The notes beneath the pieces were generated by a model, which was given only the letters and a program-made list of their open reading frames with translations, did no database searches and had not been told where the DNA came from. The translations under genes were made by a program, and so were the position numbers. This document shows positions 18,426 through 26,764 of a stretch of 64,000 nt of DNA, in pieces (position 1 is the stretch's first letter; every line of letters starts with the position of its first letter). This DNA comes from Candidatus Accumulibacter necessarius. Its GTDB lineage: Bacteria; Pseudomonadota; Gammaproteobacteria; Burkholderiales; Rhodocyclaceae. The stretch covers positions 12,735-76,734 of the forward strand of contig JAFLDL010000006.1 in NCBI GenBank assembly GCA_017302435.1, written 5' to 3'.

Positions 18426-18459
18426 GGCCGGGCGCCCCGGGGCGCCGGCCTGGTACCAG
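18426..18459 (-). terminator. hairpin between pstS1 and pstC (attenuator or RNA-processing element)
   Basis: GGCC plus GGCGCC (18426-18436, one bulged G) pairs with GGCGCCGGCC (18441-18450) around a CCGG loop. The perfect palindrome CTGGTACCAG (18450-18459) follows on the pstS side. There is no T-run, so complete termination is unlikely. Such elements between a binding-protein gene and its permease gene commonly give more binding protein than permease; that role here is inferred. Confidence 0.5.
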
Positions 18460-18474
18460 GATCTGGCTGATGTT

Positions 18475-19485
18475 TCAGAGCTGCGCCTCGCGCTTCATCA
18501 GCTGCTCGATGGTCAGTCCGACTTCGTTCTGGCCACCAAAGACAGTACCGAGCTTCTTCTTCGCAAGGTGCTCGAGGTTACCCGCGTAGGCTTTGGCCGG
18601 CAGCGGGATGTACTTGACCTCCTTGACCAGTTGTGGGGCGTTTTTCATGTAGAAGTCTATGAAATCGCGGATCTCCGGCTTGTCGAGCGACTTCTCGCTG
18701 ACGTAGATGAAGATCGGTCGCGAGAGCGGCTGATAGGTGCCGTTGTCGACGTTCTCCGGGGTCGGCGCCACCGGCCCCTTGCCGCCGTCGATGGCGACGG
18801 CCTTGAGCTTCTTCTGGTTCTCGATGTAGTAGGCGAAACCGAAGTAGCCGAGCGCGCCCTTGTCGCCGGAGATGCCCTGCACGAGGACGTTGTCGTCTTC
18901 CGACGCCGTGAAGTCGCCGCGGCTCGACTTCGCCTTGCCGACGATGGCTTCGGTGAAGTAGTCGAAGGTACCGGAATCCGATCCGGCGCCGTAGAGCTTG
19001 ATCTTCTGGTCGGGCCATGCAGGGTTCACGTCTTTCCAGCTGTTGATCTTGCCCTGCGCAGCCGGCTCCCAGATCTTCTTGAGTTCGGCGGCGGTCATGC
19101 TCTTGATGAAGGTATTCTGCGGGTTGACCATCACCGTCAGTGCGTCATAGGCGATGGGCATTTCGTAGTAGCGGACACCCCTCCTGGCACACTCTTCCAT
19201 CTCTTTCTTCGAGATCGGCCGCGAGGCGTTGGCCAGGTCGGTCTCGCCACGGCAGAATTTCTTGAAGCCACCACCGGTGCCGGAAATGCCGACGGTGACA
19301 TTGACAGCGCCCTTCCGGGCCTTCTGGAACTCCTCGGCGACCGCTTCGGTGATCGGGAAAACGGTGCTCGAACCATCGACCTTGACCACCGGCGGCGCGG
19401 CGAGAAGCGATGGCGTGAAGCAGAGCGCAGTCAGGAAAGTGACTGAAGAAAAAACGGTCTTGCCTGGCAGACGATTCATGATCAA
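18475..19485 (-). CDS. pstS: phosphate ABC transporter substrate-binding protein PstS1
   Basis: This 336-residue periplasmic protein binds phosphate for PstCAB. A Sec signal peptide spans about residues 1-29 (ending SLLAAPPVV). The phosphate-binding signature [16 protein letters not shown] follows, with [24 protein letters not shown] as the second ligand loop and [14 protein letters not shown] as the third. The ribosome binding site is in CAGGAGTTGATC just upstream. It is 90 bases from pstC and has its own Pho-box promoter. Compared with PstS2 it has nearly the same architecture but clearly diverged residues, so the two are old paralogues rather than a recent copy. Confidence 0.95.
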   Translation of the reverse strand: MIMNRLPGKTVFSSVTFLTALCFTPSLLAAPPVVKVDGSSTVFPITEAVAEEFQKARKGAVNVTVGISGTGGGFKKFCRGETDLANASRPISKKEMEECARRGVRYYEMPIAYDALTVMVNPQNTFIKSMTAAELKKIWEPAAQGKINSWKDVNPAWPDQKIKLYGAGSDSGTFDYFTEAIVGKAKSSRGDFTASEDDNVLVQGISGDKGALGYFGFAYYIENQKKLKAVAIDGGKGPVAPTPENVDNGTYQPLSRPIFIYVSEKSLDKPEIRDFIDFYMKNAPQLVKEVKYIPLPAKAYAGNLEHLAKKKLGTVFGGQNEVGLTIEQLMKREAQL

Positions 19486-19536
19486 CTCCTGGTTGTATCG
19501 CGATGAAGATTCTGGAATTGATTATTCTCTGGCTGT

Positions 19537-19554
19537 GTGACAGCTTGATGACGG
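19537..19554 (-). promoter_or_regulatory. Pho box and -10 element of pstS1
   Basis: Read on the minus strand, CCGTCAT (19554-19548) and CTGTCAC (19543-19537) are direct repeats with 4 bases between them, the 11-base period of the PhoB-binding Pho box (consensus CTGTCAT). Ten bases further downstream is AATAAT as a -10 element (about 19526-19521). As in known Pho promoters there is no separate -35; PhoB binding replaces it. About 35 bases separate the -10 from the pstS1 start codon. Confidence 0.8.
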
Positions 19555-19633
19555 CTGCGCCGTGTGGTCGCTCCAGGGAGGCGCGCAGCTCTGGCCACGG
19601 CCTGGTCGTGTGCTCACCCGGCGAGCCAAACGC

Positions 19634-19663
19634 ACTCCGCCTCGCTGGCTGGCGAGGCGGAGT
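19634..19663. terminator. perfect 12-bp stem-loop downstream of the 117-aa gene
   Basis: ACTCCGCCTCGC (19634-19645) and GCGAGGCGGAGT (19652-19663) pair perfectly around a 6-base loop. It sits 56 bases past the stop of the 117-aa gene and 80 bases before the pstS1 Pho box, so it probably ends the pstS2 transcript. No T-run is seen. Confidence 0.6.
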
Positions 19664-19718
19664 CGGTACTTCGGGACGATTCGTGTGATTCCCAGGGCGG
19701 GCCTGGTGGCACCTCGAC

Positions 19719-20072
19719 CTACTCGCTTTCGTCGGTCGCCGGTTCAGGGGCGATCACATCGCGTATCGCGGTCTTGAGATCGCTTGCGTCGAGGTGCGCA
19801 AGCAGCAGCAGGCCGGCGCGTACGAGCTGTTCCTTGCCGGTGTCGACGCCCTGGCGTGCGAGCCGCTTTTTGAGTTTGCCGAGTTCCCGGTACTCACTCT
19901 CGGCCAAACGTACCTTGCAGCGGACGGATTTCGGCTTCTTCGGCTTTCCGGCCTTCGTCCTGGCCTTTCCGGCCGGCGCCCTGGCCGTGGCTTCGGCGGT
20001 CCGTCGGCGTTTGAGTTCGTGCGCGGCAGCCTTGATGGCGTCAGCGCTGGAAGGGGGGGATGGTGTTGACAT
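19719..20072 (-). CDS. 117-aa basic protein with histone-H1-like tail, Pho-linked
   Basis: The N-terminal half (about residues 20-55) is Ala, Lys, Arg and Pro rich with KAGKPKKPK, like a histone H1 tail. The C-terminal half contains VRLAESEYRELGKLKKRLARQG and a following KEQLVRAGLLLL, a pattern like a ribbon-helix-helix or short helical DNA-binding unit that I associate with a betaproteobacterial family found near phosphate genes. The ATG at 20072 is chosen because GGAGAG lies 5 bases upstream; an ATG four codons earlier lacks this. It begins 42 bases after pstS2 and is followed by a strong hairpin, so it is in the pstS2 transcript under Pho control. A nucleoid-binding or regulatory role is inference; no partner is known to me. 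Confidence 0.75.
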   Translation of the reverse strand: MSTPSPPSSADAIKAAAHELKRRRTAEATARAPAGKARTKAGKPKKPKSVRCKVRLAESEYRELGKLKKRLARQGVDTGKEQLVRAGLLLLAHLDASDLKTAIRDVIAPEPATDESE

Positions 20073-20114
20073 ACAACTCTCCATGGCGGGTGGGATGGTT
20101 TTCTTGACGGGGGA

Positions 20115-21143
20115 TCACGAACCGTGCATCAAGGCCTCGAGCAGCTTCCGCATGTCTTCGGGACGCGGGCGGGCTTTGTTCTCGCCGCCATAAACACTGC
20201 CGACCTTTTTTGCCGCGATCCTTTCCATGTTCTCGCTGTAGGCCCTGGTTGGCAGCGGCAGGTAGTTCGCTTCGACGACCAGCCTGGCTGCATTCTTCAT
20301 GCCGAATTCGACGAAGTCCTTGACCGCGGGTTTTTCGAGCGACCGTTCGCTGACGTAGAGGAAGAGAGGACGCGACAGTGGTTGATAGCTGCCGTTGCGA
20401 ATGTTTCCGACCGTCGGCAGGACGGCGTCCTTGCCGTCGCTGATCGCGACTGCCTTCAGCCTGTTCTGGTTTTCAACGTAGTAATCGAGGCTGATATAGC
20501 CCAGGGCGTCCTTGTCCTGGGCGATGCGCTGCGCCAGCACGTCGTGGTCTTCGGCCGTACTGACGTCGGTTCGGCTGGACTTTGCCGCGCCAACAACGAC
20601 TTCAGTGAAGGACTCGAAGCTGCCCGAATCGACGCCTGGCGCATAGAGCTTGATCTTCTCGGCGGGCCAAGCGGGGTTGATGTCCTTCCACGTATTGACT
20701 CGGCCCTGCGCCGCCGGTTCCCAGAGCTTCCTGAGTTCGGCGACGCTCAGTCTATTGACGAATGCATTCTGCGGATTGACCACGACAGTCAGCGCGTCGT
20801 AGGCGATGGGCATTTCGTAGAAGCGGATGCCGGCTTTGGCGCACTCGTCCATTTCCTTTTTCAGGATCGGCCTGGAGGCGCTTGCGATGTCGGTTTCGCC
20901 GCGACAGAACTTGGCGAATCCGGCGCTGGTTCCCGAGACGCCGATGTTGACGTGCACCTCGTGCAGCTTGGCGCGCTGGAAATCCTGAGCAACCGCCTCG
21001 GCAATCGGATAGACGGTGCTCGAGCCATCGACCTTGACGACGGGCGAGGCGCCCAAGGCCAGCGGACTGAAACCAACTGCAGCAGCAAAAGCAATTGCGG
21101 AACACAGCGGAGTGGCTGGCAGGGCTGACAGATTGCACTTCAT
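20115..21143 (-). CDS. pstS: phosphate ABC transporter substrate-binding protein PstS2
   Basis: This second phosphate-binding protein has 342 residues with a Sec signal peptide ending near ALGASPVV (about residue 32). The ligand loops [34 protein letters not shown] and GVDSGSFESFTEVV match those of PstS1. It is the first gene after a triple Pho box and is followed by the 117-aa gene. Having two binding proteins with one permease set suggests different affinities or expression ranges. It could instead serve in sensing or outer-surface binding; the sequence does not settle this. Confidence 0.93.
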   Translation of the reverse strand: MKCNLSALPATPLCSAIAFAAAVGFSPLALGASPVVKVDGSSTVYPIAEAVAQDFQRAKLHEVHVNIGVSGTSAGFAKFCRGETDIASASRPILKKEMDECAKAGIRFYEMPIAYDALTVVVNPQNAFVNRLSVAELRKLWEPAAQGRVNTWKDINPAWPAEKIKLYAPGVDSGSFESFTEVVVGAAKSSRTDVSTAEDHDVLAQRIAQDKDALGYISLDYYVENQNRLKAVAISDGKDAVLPTVGNIRNGSYQPLSRPLFLYVSERSLEKPAVKDFVEFGMKNAARLVVEANYLPLPTRAYSENMERIAAKKVGSVYGGENKARPRPEDMRKLLEALMHGS

Positions 21144-21189
21144 GGGGAGCCTCCGTGGCTGAAGTAGGTCGAAACGGCAGAGCCATTAT

Positions 21190-21218
21190 GTGACAGATTT
21201 GTGACGGGTTGATGACAG
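21190..21218 (-). promoter_or_regulatory. triple Pho box of pstS2
   Basis: On the minus strand three 7-mers follow one another at exact 11-base period: CTGTCAT (21218-21212), CCGTCAC (21207-21201) and CTGTCAC (21196-21190), with AT-rich 4-base spacers. The sequence CATAAT, ten bases after the second repeat, fits a -10 element and overlaps the third repeat. So either the first two repeats form the activating box and the third adds a further PhoB site, or a different -10 is used. It is about 50 bases upstream of the pstS2 start codon. Confidence 0.82.
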
Positions 21219-21417
21219 TTCGCGGTTCCGGATATAAAGCGACCGGGTGCGGGCTGGCGGCCGCTTGACGAAGCCAGCAGCCGGTGCTCGCCGGAGTAGC
21301 TTCGGCGCCCCGTTGATCGCCCAATGCGTTGGCCCGACGGTTTGCGCCTAATTGCGCGACGGCCGATAATGCGCCCTGACGTTGGCGAGAACTGCTGGCG
21401 GAACTTGGAGACATCAG

Positions 21418-22170
21418 ATGGATCTGTGGGCATGCCCGGCAGTGGTCACCGGCGCAGCATCGGGCCTGGGCGCGGAGACGGCGCGCTATCTCATCGAGGC
21501 GGGTGCCAGAGTAACGGTGATCGACATCGACGCCGATGGCGTTCGCAAGGTCGGCGAGGAGATTGGGGCGCATGCGATCCACTGTGACGTCGCGGATTCG
21601 CTGTCGGCAGAAAAGGCGCTGACCACAGCGCGCGAGATGCATGGCGCCGCCCGCGTGCTGGTGCACTGCGTTGGCCGTGGCCACTTCGAGCCGATTTTCG
21701 GCGTCGATGGCCCGATGCCGCTCGAGGATTTCCGGCAACTCGTCGAGGTGAACCTGATCTCGACCTTCAACATGATGCGTCTGGCCGCTGCGGACATGGC
21801 GCGCTTGCCGCCGATGGCCAACGGCGAACGCGGCGTGATTCTGTCAACGGCGTCGGTCTCCGCGTACGAAGGACAGAGTGGCGAGGCGGCCTATTCAGCC
21901 TCCAAGGGCGGCGTCGTCAGCATGATCCTGCCCGCCGCCCGCGAACTCGGTCCGCTGGGCATCCGAGTGGTCGGCATCGCACCGGGGTTGTTCGGCACGC
22001 AGACGCTGTTCGATATGGAGAAGAACCTGGACTCCCGGCTGGCGCGCCAGATCCCGTTTCCGCACCGCTTTGGCGACCCGGCCGAGTTCGCGATGCTGGT
22101 CCTGCACGTGATCAAGAACGTCATGATCAACGGCAGTGTTCTGCGCCTCGACGGCGGCTATCACCGCTGA
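21418..22170 (+). CDS. short-chain dehydrogenase, HSD10-like (3-hydroxyacyl-CoA dehydrogenase type 2)
   Basis: This 250-residue SDR enzyme has the NAD-binding TGAASGLG (residues 10-17) and VIDIDAD for NAD preference. The catalytic set is Ser in STASVSA, then Tyr-x-x-x-Lys in YSASKGG. The GIAPGLFGTQTLF segment and QIPFPHRFGDPAEFA near the C-terminus match the type-2 3-hydroxyacyl-CoA dehydrogenase branch, which oxidises branched or straight 3-hydroxyacyl-CoAs. ATG 21418 has TTGGAG upstream; the longer frame from 21382 lacks support. It is followed 33 bases later by the PEP synthase regulator. Divergent from pstS2. Confidence 0.88.
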   Translation: MDLWACPAVVTGAASGLGAETARYLIEAGARVTVIDIDADGVRKVGEEIGAHAIHCDVADSLSAEKALTTAREMHGAARVLVHCVGRGHFEPIFGVDGPMPLEDFRQLVEVNLISTFNMMRLAAADMARLPPMANGERGVILSTASVSAYEGQSGEAAYSASKGGVVSMILPAARELGPLGIRVVGIAPGLFGTQTLFDMEKNLDSRLARQIPFPHRFGDPAEFAMLVLHVIKNVMINGSVLRLDGGYHR

Positions 22171-22203
22171 ATCAGCGTGGTGATCGTGCAGGAGGGAACG
22201 GCC

Positions 22204-23025
22204 ATGAGCAAGACCATTGTCTTCTACCTCATCTCGCATGCTTCAGGCGAACTGGTCGAGATGCTGGCACGCAACGCCGTCACCCAGCTCGAAGGGGTCG
22301 AGGTGAAACGGCGCTTGTGGAAGATGGTCCGCCGCCTGGACCAGGTTCCCGAGATCCTCGGTGTTCTGGCCACCGCGCCCGGTTACGTCCTGCACAGCAT
22401 CAGCCACAGCGACGTCCGCGCGGCGATCGAAGAGGGCTGCCGCCGTCTGGCCATTCCTTACCAGTTTGCCCTCGAGCCTTTGCTCGGCCGCCTCGCCGAG
22501 TACTCTGGCGCCGCCATCACGTCTCACACCAGTTCCGGCGATGCCTTCGACGAGGATTACTTCCGCCGCGTCGAGGCCATGAAATACACCCTGGCCCACG
22601 ACGACGGTATCGGTAGCGATGACCTCGACGGTGCCGACGTGATTGTCGTCGGGGTATCGCGGGCGACCAAGACGCCGACCTGCATGTATCTCGCCTCGCG
22701 CGGCATCAAGGCGGCCAACGTGCCGCTGGTGCCCGGTGCGCCGCCACCAGTCGGCTTGTTGCGGGCGAGTGGTCCGCTGGTCGTCGGTCTGACGGTTGAT
22801 CCGGCGCGCCTGGCGATGGTTCGCGCCGCCCGGCTGAGCGCGCTGAAAGACGACGCCAACACCGACTACGCCGACTTCGATGTCCTGCGCAAGGAGGTGC
22901 TCGAAGCGCGGCGCCTGTTCGTCCGGCGCGGCTGGCCGATCATCGATGCCAGCCATCGCTCGATCGAACAGACGGCCTCGATGATCATCGACATGTTGCG
23001 CAAACGGGCGGGCGAAAACCACTAG
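22204..23025 (+). CDS. ppsR: phosphoenolpyruvate synthase regulatory protein (kinase/pyrophosphorylase)
   Basis: This 273-residue bifunctional enzyme (DUF299 family) switches PEP synthase off by ADP-dependent phosphorylation and on again by phosphate-dependent dephosphorylation. VFYLISHASGELVEMLARNAVTQ is the conserved N-terminal block with a S/G variation of the usual SDSTG. The P-loop-like motif GVSRATKTPTCMYLA (about residues 150-164) is diagnostic. The ATG at 22204 follows GGAGGGAA. PEP synthase itself is not in the window; the usual divergent ppsA partner is missing next to it. Cytoplasmic. Together with ppc it indicates tight control of PEP. Confidence 0.92.
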   Translation: MSKTIVFYLISHASGELVEMLARNAVTQLEGVEVKRRLWKMVRRLDQVPEILGVLATAPGYVLHSISHSDVRAAIEEGCRRLAIPYQFALEPLLGRLAEYSGAAITSHTSSGDAFDEDYFRRVEAMKYTLAHDDGIGSDDLDGADVIVVGVSRATKTPTCMYLASRGIKAANVPLVPGAPPPVGLLRASGPLVVGLTVDPARLAMVRAARLSALKDDANTDYADFDVLRKEVLEARRLFVRRGWPIIDASHRSIEQTASMIIDMLRKRAGENH

Positions 23026-23093
23026 CGAGCCTGCTGTGCGCGGGCGCTTGCCGCCGCGGCATGGCACATGCCTGCGGCACCCACTGCACCCCG

Positions 23094-23414
23094 TCAGAAG
23101 AAAAGGCGATGGGCGAAGAACGCTGCCAGGCCGATGGCGATCGTCGCCAGCAGATTGCGCGTGACGATCCCGGCGGCGAGGCTGAGCAGCGCGGCGACCA
23201 GGTAGGGATTCGCCAGCGAAAGGTGCCAGTCGCCTTTCGGCAACAACACGGCGGGCAGGGTGATGGCGGTGAGCACTGCCGGCGGGATGAACTTGAGCGA
23301 GTCGCTGAGCCAGGGGGCGAGGCGAATCCGTTCGGCCAGTCCGAACAGCAGGTAGCGGATGCCGAAGGTCACGGCGACCATGCCGGCAAGCATCCAGGCT
23401 TCGTTTGCGCTCAT
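23094..23414 (-). CDS. azlD: branched-chain amino acid transport protein AzlD
   Basis: This 106-residue membrane protein has three likely helices (about residues 5-25, 40-60 and 65-100). The N-terminal [22 protein letters not shown] and the [13 protein letters not shown] block are typical AzlD. It forms the small partner of AzlC in exporters of branched-chain amino acids and analogues. The ATG at 23414 overlaps the azlC stop by 4 bases; a longer frame upstream lies inside azlC. Confidence 0.9.
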   Translation of the reverse strand: MSANEAWMLAGMVAVTFGIRYLLFGLAERIRLAPWLSDSLKFIPPAVLTAITLPAVLLPKGDWHLSLANPYLVAALLSLAAGIVTRNLLATIAIGLAAFFAHRLFF

Positions 23415-24148
23415 TGCCGGATCGCCTCGACTTTGGCCCGGGCCAGGCGCTGCGCCATGAGGCCGGCAGCAATGCCGGCAAAGGCGGAGACCAGAATCCC
23501 CAGCTTGTAGGGCATCGCCAGGGTGAGCAGCGAGGCGGCGCCGGCAGTCAGCACACAGAGCGCGACGGGGAGCGTCTTGACGAAGGGGATGATCATGCCG
23601 ATGAAGGTGACGGGCATCGCCACATCGAGGCCCCAGCTCTGGGCATCGGGGATCCGGTTGCCGAGGACCAGGCCGAGAAAGCACCACAACTGCCAGTTGA
23701 GGTACATGGCGATCGACGAGCCCAACTGGTACCAGTGTTTGCAGGGCGACGAATCGTTTCTTTGGAAGCGGTGCACGCTGACCGCGAAGGTTTCGTCGGT
23801 CAGCCAGAAGGCGAGGGGAATCCGCCAGCGCTGCGGCAGGTGCTTCAGGTAGGGCAGCAGCGTGGCGCTGTAGAGCATGTGTCGCAGGTTGACGATCAGC
23901 GTCGTCAGAACGATGATCGCCACCGGTGTCTGGGCGGCCACGAGGCCGATGGCGATGAACTGCGACGAGCCGGCGAAGACAAAGGCCGACATGGCGATGG
24001 CGGCGGCGAAGGACAGACCCGAGGTGGCGGCGACGGCGCCGTAGATCAGTCCGAACGGCAGCGCGCCGAGCAGCAGTGGCAGCGTGTCGCGCATTCCCGA
24101 GAGGAACTCGTGCTGCCTGAGGTCTGGCGGCTGATTGATTGGCGGCAT
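23411..24148 (-). CDS. azlC: branched-chain amino acid exporter subunit AzlC
   Basis: This 245-residue inner-membrane protein has about five to six helices. [18 protein letters not shown] near the N-terminus, [15 protein letters not shown] and [10 protein letters not shown] are characteristic of AzlC. It works with AzlD (genes overlapping by 4 bases) to export branched-chain amino acids. No Lrp-type regulator gene is adjacent. Confidence 0.92.
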   Translation of the reverse strand: MPPINQPPDLRQHEFLSGMRDTLPLLLGALPFGLIYGAVAATSGLSFAAAIAMSAFVFAGSSQFIAIGLVAAQTPVAIIVLTTLIVNLRHMLYSATLLPYLKHLPQRWRIPLAFWLTDETFAVSVHRFQRNDSSPCKHWYQLGSSIAMYLNWQLWCFLGLVLGNRIPDAQSWGLDVAMPVTFIGMIIPFVKTLPVALCVLTAGAASLLTLAMPYKLGILVSAFAGIAAGLMAQRLARAKVEAIRQ

Positions 24149-24471
24149 GTGGTCAGCGGGCCGCGCGCCACGGGGGCTGAATCGGGCGATTCGCCTTCCG
24201 GTGGCGGAAGAACGTGGTCAGGCATCTCATGGCGGGATTCTACCCGCGTATGGCCACCAAGATCTTGCGGCCGGGCCGGAAAGGAGCGGGTCCGAACGAG
24301 ACGCACCGGCGGACCTGCACTCCGATCGCTCGCAATGACCATGGGCGCCGGGATGGTGCCCTCCATCGGCCTTGTCGATGAGCCGGAGCAGACGGGGTTC
24401 GTGGGCACGCTTAAGCGACATTTAATTATGGGGGTACAATCTACAGGGTTTAAGGTCTGAGGGTTCTCTGC
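24149..24471. repeat. intergenic region with a dispersed TCATTGCGAGCG-type repeat
   Basis: The minus strand around 24325-24345 reads TCATTGCGAGCG followed by ATCGGAGTGCAGGTCCG. The core TCATTGCGAGCG belongs to small intergenic repeats scattered in many proteobacterial genomes. A pyrimidine/purine-rich stretch follows on the minus strand to about 24240. Further on, TACAAT at 24435-24440 could be a -10 element for the sulfatase gene. No gene is supported here. Confidence 0.45.
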
Positions 24472-26361
24472 TTGACACTATCGTCCCTGTTTTCAGCGAC
24501 TCTGCCGTCGATCCGGCAACAGAACAGATACTTGCTCTGGTCCGGGCTGCTGCTCGTCCTGCACGTCGCAGCCTTTGCTACCGGCGAGCAGTTCGCCGAC
24601 CTGAATGCGGCCCTGTGGACCGTTGCCACCACGATCAGCTACGCTGTTATCTACCTCTTGCCAGCCGTCGTGCTGATTGCCCTTGGCCGCACCGTGCTGT
24701 CGCGCCTTCCCGGACAGGGAGCCGGATTCCTGCTGGCCCTTCTGGCGATTGTGACGACCAGCCTGACCCATGTCCTGCTCTTCGCGGACCGCACCATCTA
24801 CGCGATGTATGGCTTTCATATCAACGGCTTTGTCCTCGATCTGGTCAAGACGCCCGGCGGCATCGACTCCCTGGGTGCCAGTCGCAGTACCGAGTTGACG
24901 GCGGCGGCCATCATCCTGGCCTTCTTCCTTATTCAGGCGGCGCTCTATCTGTTGGTCATCCGCAAGGAGGACGCCGCACCGGCTATTCGCTGGCGCTGGC
25001 TGGTTGCCATCCTCCTTTGCCTGACCGTTGGTGAGCGCGTCGCCTACGGCTTCAGCCATGCGGCCAATTACCCGCCCATCCTCTTTGCCGCCGAGCGCTA
25101 TCCACTGTATCTGCCGATGACTTTCCGCAAGCTGTCGGCCAGCCTGGGTATCGACGTGGCCAGCCAGGGCGATGAAGTAAAGGCCAGGAAGATCGATCTG
25201 AGCTATCCGCTGCAACCACTCGAGATCAAGCCTCCAGCCAAGCCGCTGAACGTCGTCTGGCTGGTTGCCGAGTCGCTCCGCTTCGATATGCTGGACCCGA
25301 AAATCATGCCGGCCCTGTGGCAGTTTTCCGAGCAGTCCCTGCGCATGGAGCGTCACTACAGCGGCGGAAACATGACCCAGATGGGCGTTTTCTCGATGTT
25401 CTACGGCTTGTACGGCAACTACTGGTTCCCGATGCTGTCAGCCCGGCGCGCGCCGGTGCTGATGGACGTGATGCAGCAGCAGGACTACCAGTTCGGTCTC
25501 TACACCAGCCAGCGCTTCACTTATCCGGCCTTCGACAAGACGGTTTTTGTGAACATCAGGCCCGAGGATCTCCATGAGCGGGCCGCTGGCGAGGTAGCCT
25601 GGCGACGCGACCAGCTGAACATCGACGACCTGCTCAGTTTCGTCGACCAGCGGGACAAGCGCCGGCCTTTCATGGCCTACATGTTTTTCGAGTCCACGCA
25701 CGCCAATTACTACTTCCCGGACGATGCGGTCATTGCCCGTCCCTACATTGACGACCTGAATTACCTGACGGCCGATTTTGCCAAGGAGATTGGCCAGATC
25801 AAGAACCGCTACATCAACGCGGCGCACCATGTCGACAGTCAGATCGCCCGCGTCCTTGAACACCTGCGCAAGACCGGCCTGCTCGACCAGACGATTGTGA
25901 TCGTTCTCGGCGACCATGGCGAGGAGTTCATGGAGCGCAGTCGCTGGGGTCATAGTGCCGAGTTCAATCGCTACCAGACCAGCACGCCCGGCGTCATTTA
26001 CGTGCCCGGACAGGCGCCGCGCGTGATGACGGGCATCAGCAGCCACCTCGACATCCCTGCCACGCTGCTGCCGCTGCTCGGCGTCATGAACCCGCCGCAA
26101 GACTATTCGCTGGGCGGCAACCTGCTCGACCCCAAGTTTCATCGTCCCTATGCCGTGGCGGCCGACTGGAACCGGATCGCCTACCTCGGCGAGCACTACA
26201 AAATCACCATCCCCTTTAACGCCACCGGCTCGCTGCGCAACGAAGTGACCGACGGTGACGACAACCCCGTGGCCGATATATCGGCTGCAAAACAGGCGAT
26301 CAGCCAGGAGCGGGCCGAAATCATGACGAATCTGGCGCGTTTCAGCAAAGCGAAATATTGA
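24472..26361 (+). CDS. YejM-like inner-membrane sulfatase-family protein (DUF3413)
   Basis: This 629-residue protein has an N-terminal five-helix membrane part (about residues 18-190, DUF3413-like) and a periplasmic alkaline phosphatase/sulfatase-fold domain from about residue 255. NVVWLVAESLRFDML is the first metal-site strand, RHYSGGNMTQMGVF the nucleophile region (Thr rather than sulfatase Cys), and VLGDHGEEFMERS the second metal site. This architecture matches YejM/PbgA, the cardiolipin/LPS-level regulator of Gram-negative bacteria, and phosphoethanolamine-type transferases. The only usual start is TTG 24472, with GAGG 9 bases upstream; the reading frame is closed by TAA 21 bases earlier. 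The metal-ligand residues look intact, so catalytic activity is possible. Confidence 0.85.
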   Translation: MTLSSLFSATLPSIRQQNRYLLWSGLLLVLHVAAFATGEQFADLNAALWTVATTISYAVIYLLPAVVLIALGRTVLSRLPGQGAGFLLALLAIVTTSLTHVLLFADRTIYAMYGFHINGFVLDLVKTPGGIDSLGASRSTELTAAAIILAFFLIQAALYLLVIRKEDAAPAIRWRWLVAILLCLTVGERVAYGFSHAANYPPILFAAERYPLYLPMTFRKLSASLGIDVASQGDEVKARKIDLSYPLQPLEIKPPAKPLNVVWLVAESLRFDMLDPKIMPALWQFSEQSLRMERHYSGGNMTQMGVFSMFYGLYGNYWFPMLSARRAPVLMDVMQQQDYQFGLYTSQRFTYPAFDKTVFVNIRPEDLHERAAGEVAWRRDQLNIDDLLSFVDQRDKRRPFMAYMFFESTHANYYFPDDAVIARPYIDDLNYLTADFAKEIGQIKNRYINAAHHVDSQIARVLEHLRKTGLLDQTIVIVLGDHGEEFMERSRWGHSAEFNRYQTSTPGVIYVPGQAPRVMTGISSHLDIPATLLPLLGVMNPPQDYSLGGNLLDPKFHRPYAVAADWNRIAYLGEHYKITIPFNATGSLRNEVTDGDDNPVADISAAKQAISQERAEIMTNLARFSKAKY

Positions 26362-26764
26362 AGCCTTACACCTTCGGCTGTGGAAATGGACCTACGGATT
26401 GAGCAGCGCGCCAAAGCGGGCCCTGGAGCGCATATAACTCCCAGAGTCGTTTCGTCCGCGCTCTCAGGCCGCTTTCTCGCCGCTCCCGAAAAAATCCGGT
26501 GGGTGGTCGAACGGCTGAGCCAATCAACTTGGGTTCTGCCGAGTTGCCTCATGCTTTTCAGGGAGTCGATCGGTTGATCGACGACTTCATCGAGGAGGTC
26601 GAGCGATGGAAGCGAGAAGCGAGTGCACGACGATGCGGGGGTGCTGGTTTCCCTCGGCTTGATCGAGCGCACGGAACGTGGTTACTTGTTCGGGCATGCC
26701 GTAATCCATCCGGGCTGCGCAACTTGCGCTCGCGGGTCATGCCGAAAGCGTGGCTATGCTGCAG
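26362..26764. other. intergenic region holding a gene remnant
   Basis: A 403-base stretch between the sulfatase gene and the metal-binding-protein gene. It contains only short broken frames, apart from the winged-helix remnant listed separately. No terminator with a T-run is obvious downstream of either of the two convergent genes. Confidence 0.5.
26599..26694 (+). pseudogene. C-terminal remnant of an HVO_A0114-like winged-helix regulator
   Basis: One frame reads EKRVHDDAGVLVSLGLIERT followed by ERGYLF. This closely follows the end of the recognition helix and the wing of small winged-helix DNA-binding proteins, often antitoxin-like, whose family pattern is roughly KRVHDDV-x-x-L-x-x-LGLIER. 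No start codon, no upstream helices and no proper C-terminus are present in that frame, so it appears to be a decayed fragment. Recognition is from memory of the family, so confidence is limited. Confidence 0.4.

Noticed and set aside
17415-18470. 351-codon plus-strand frame opposite pstC.
   Set aside because: Gln/Arg/Asp-rich translation typical of antisense to a membrane protein; pstC is certain.
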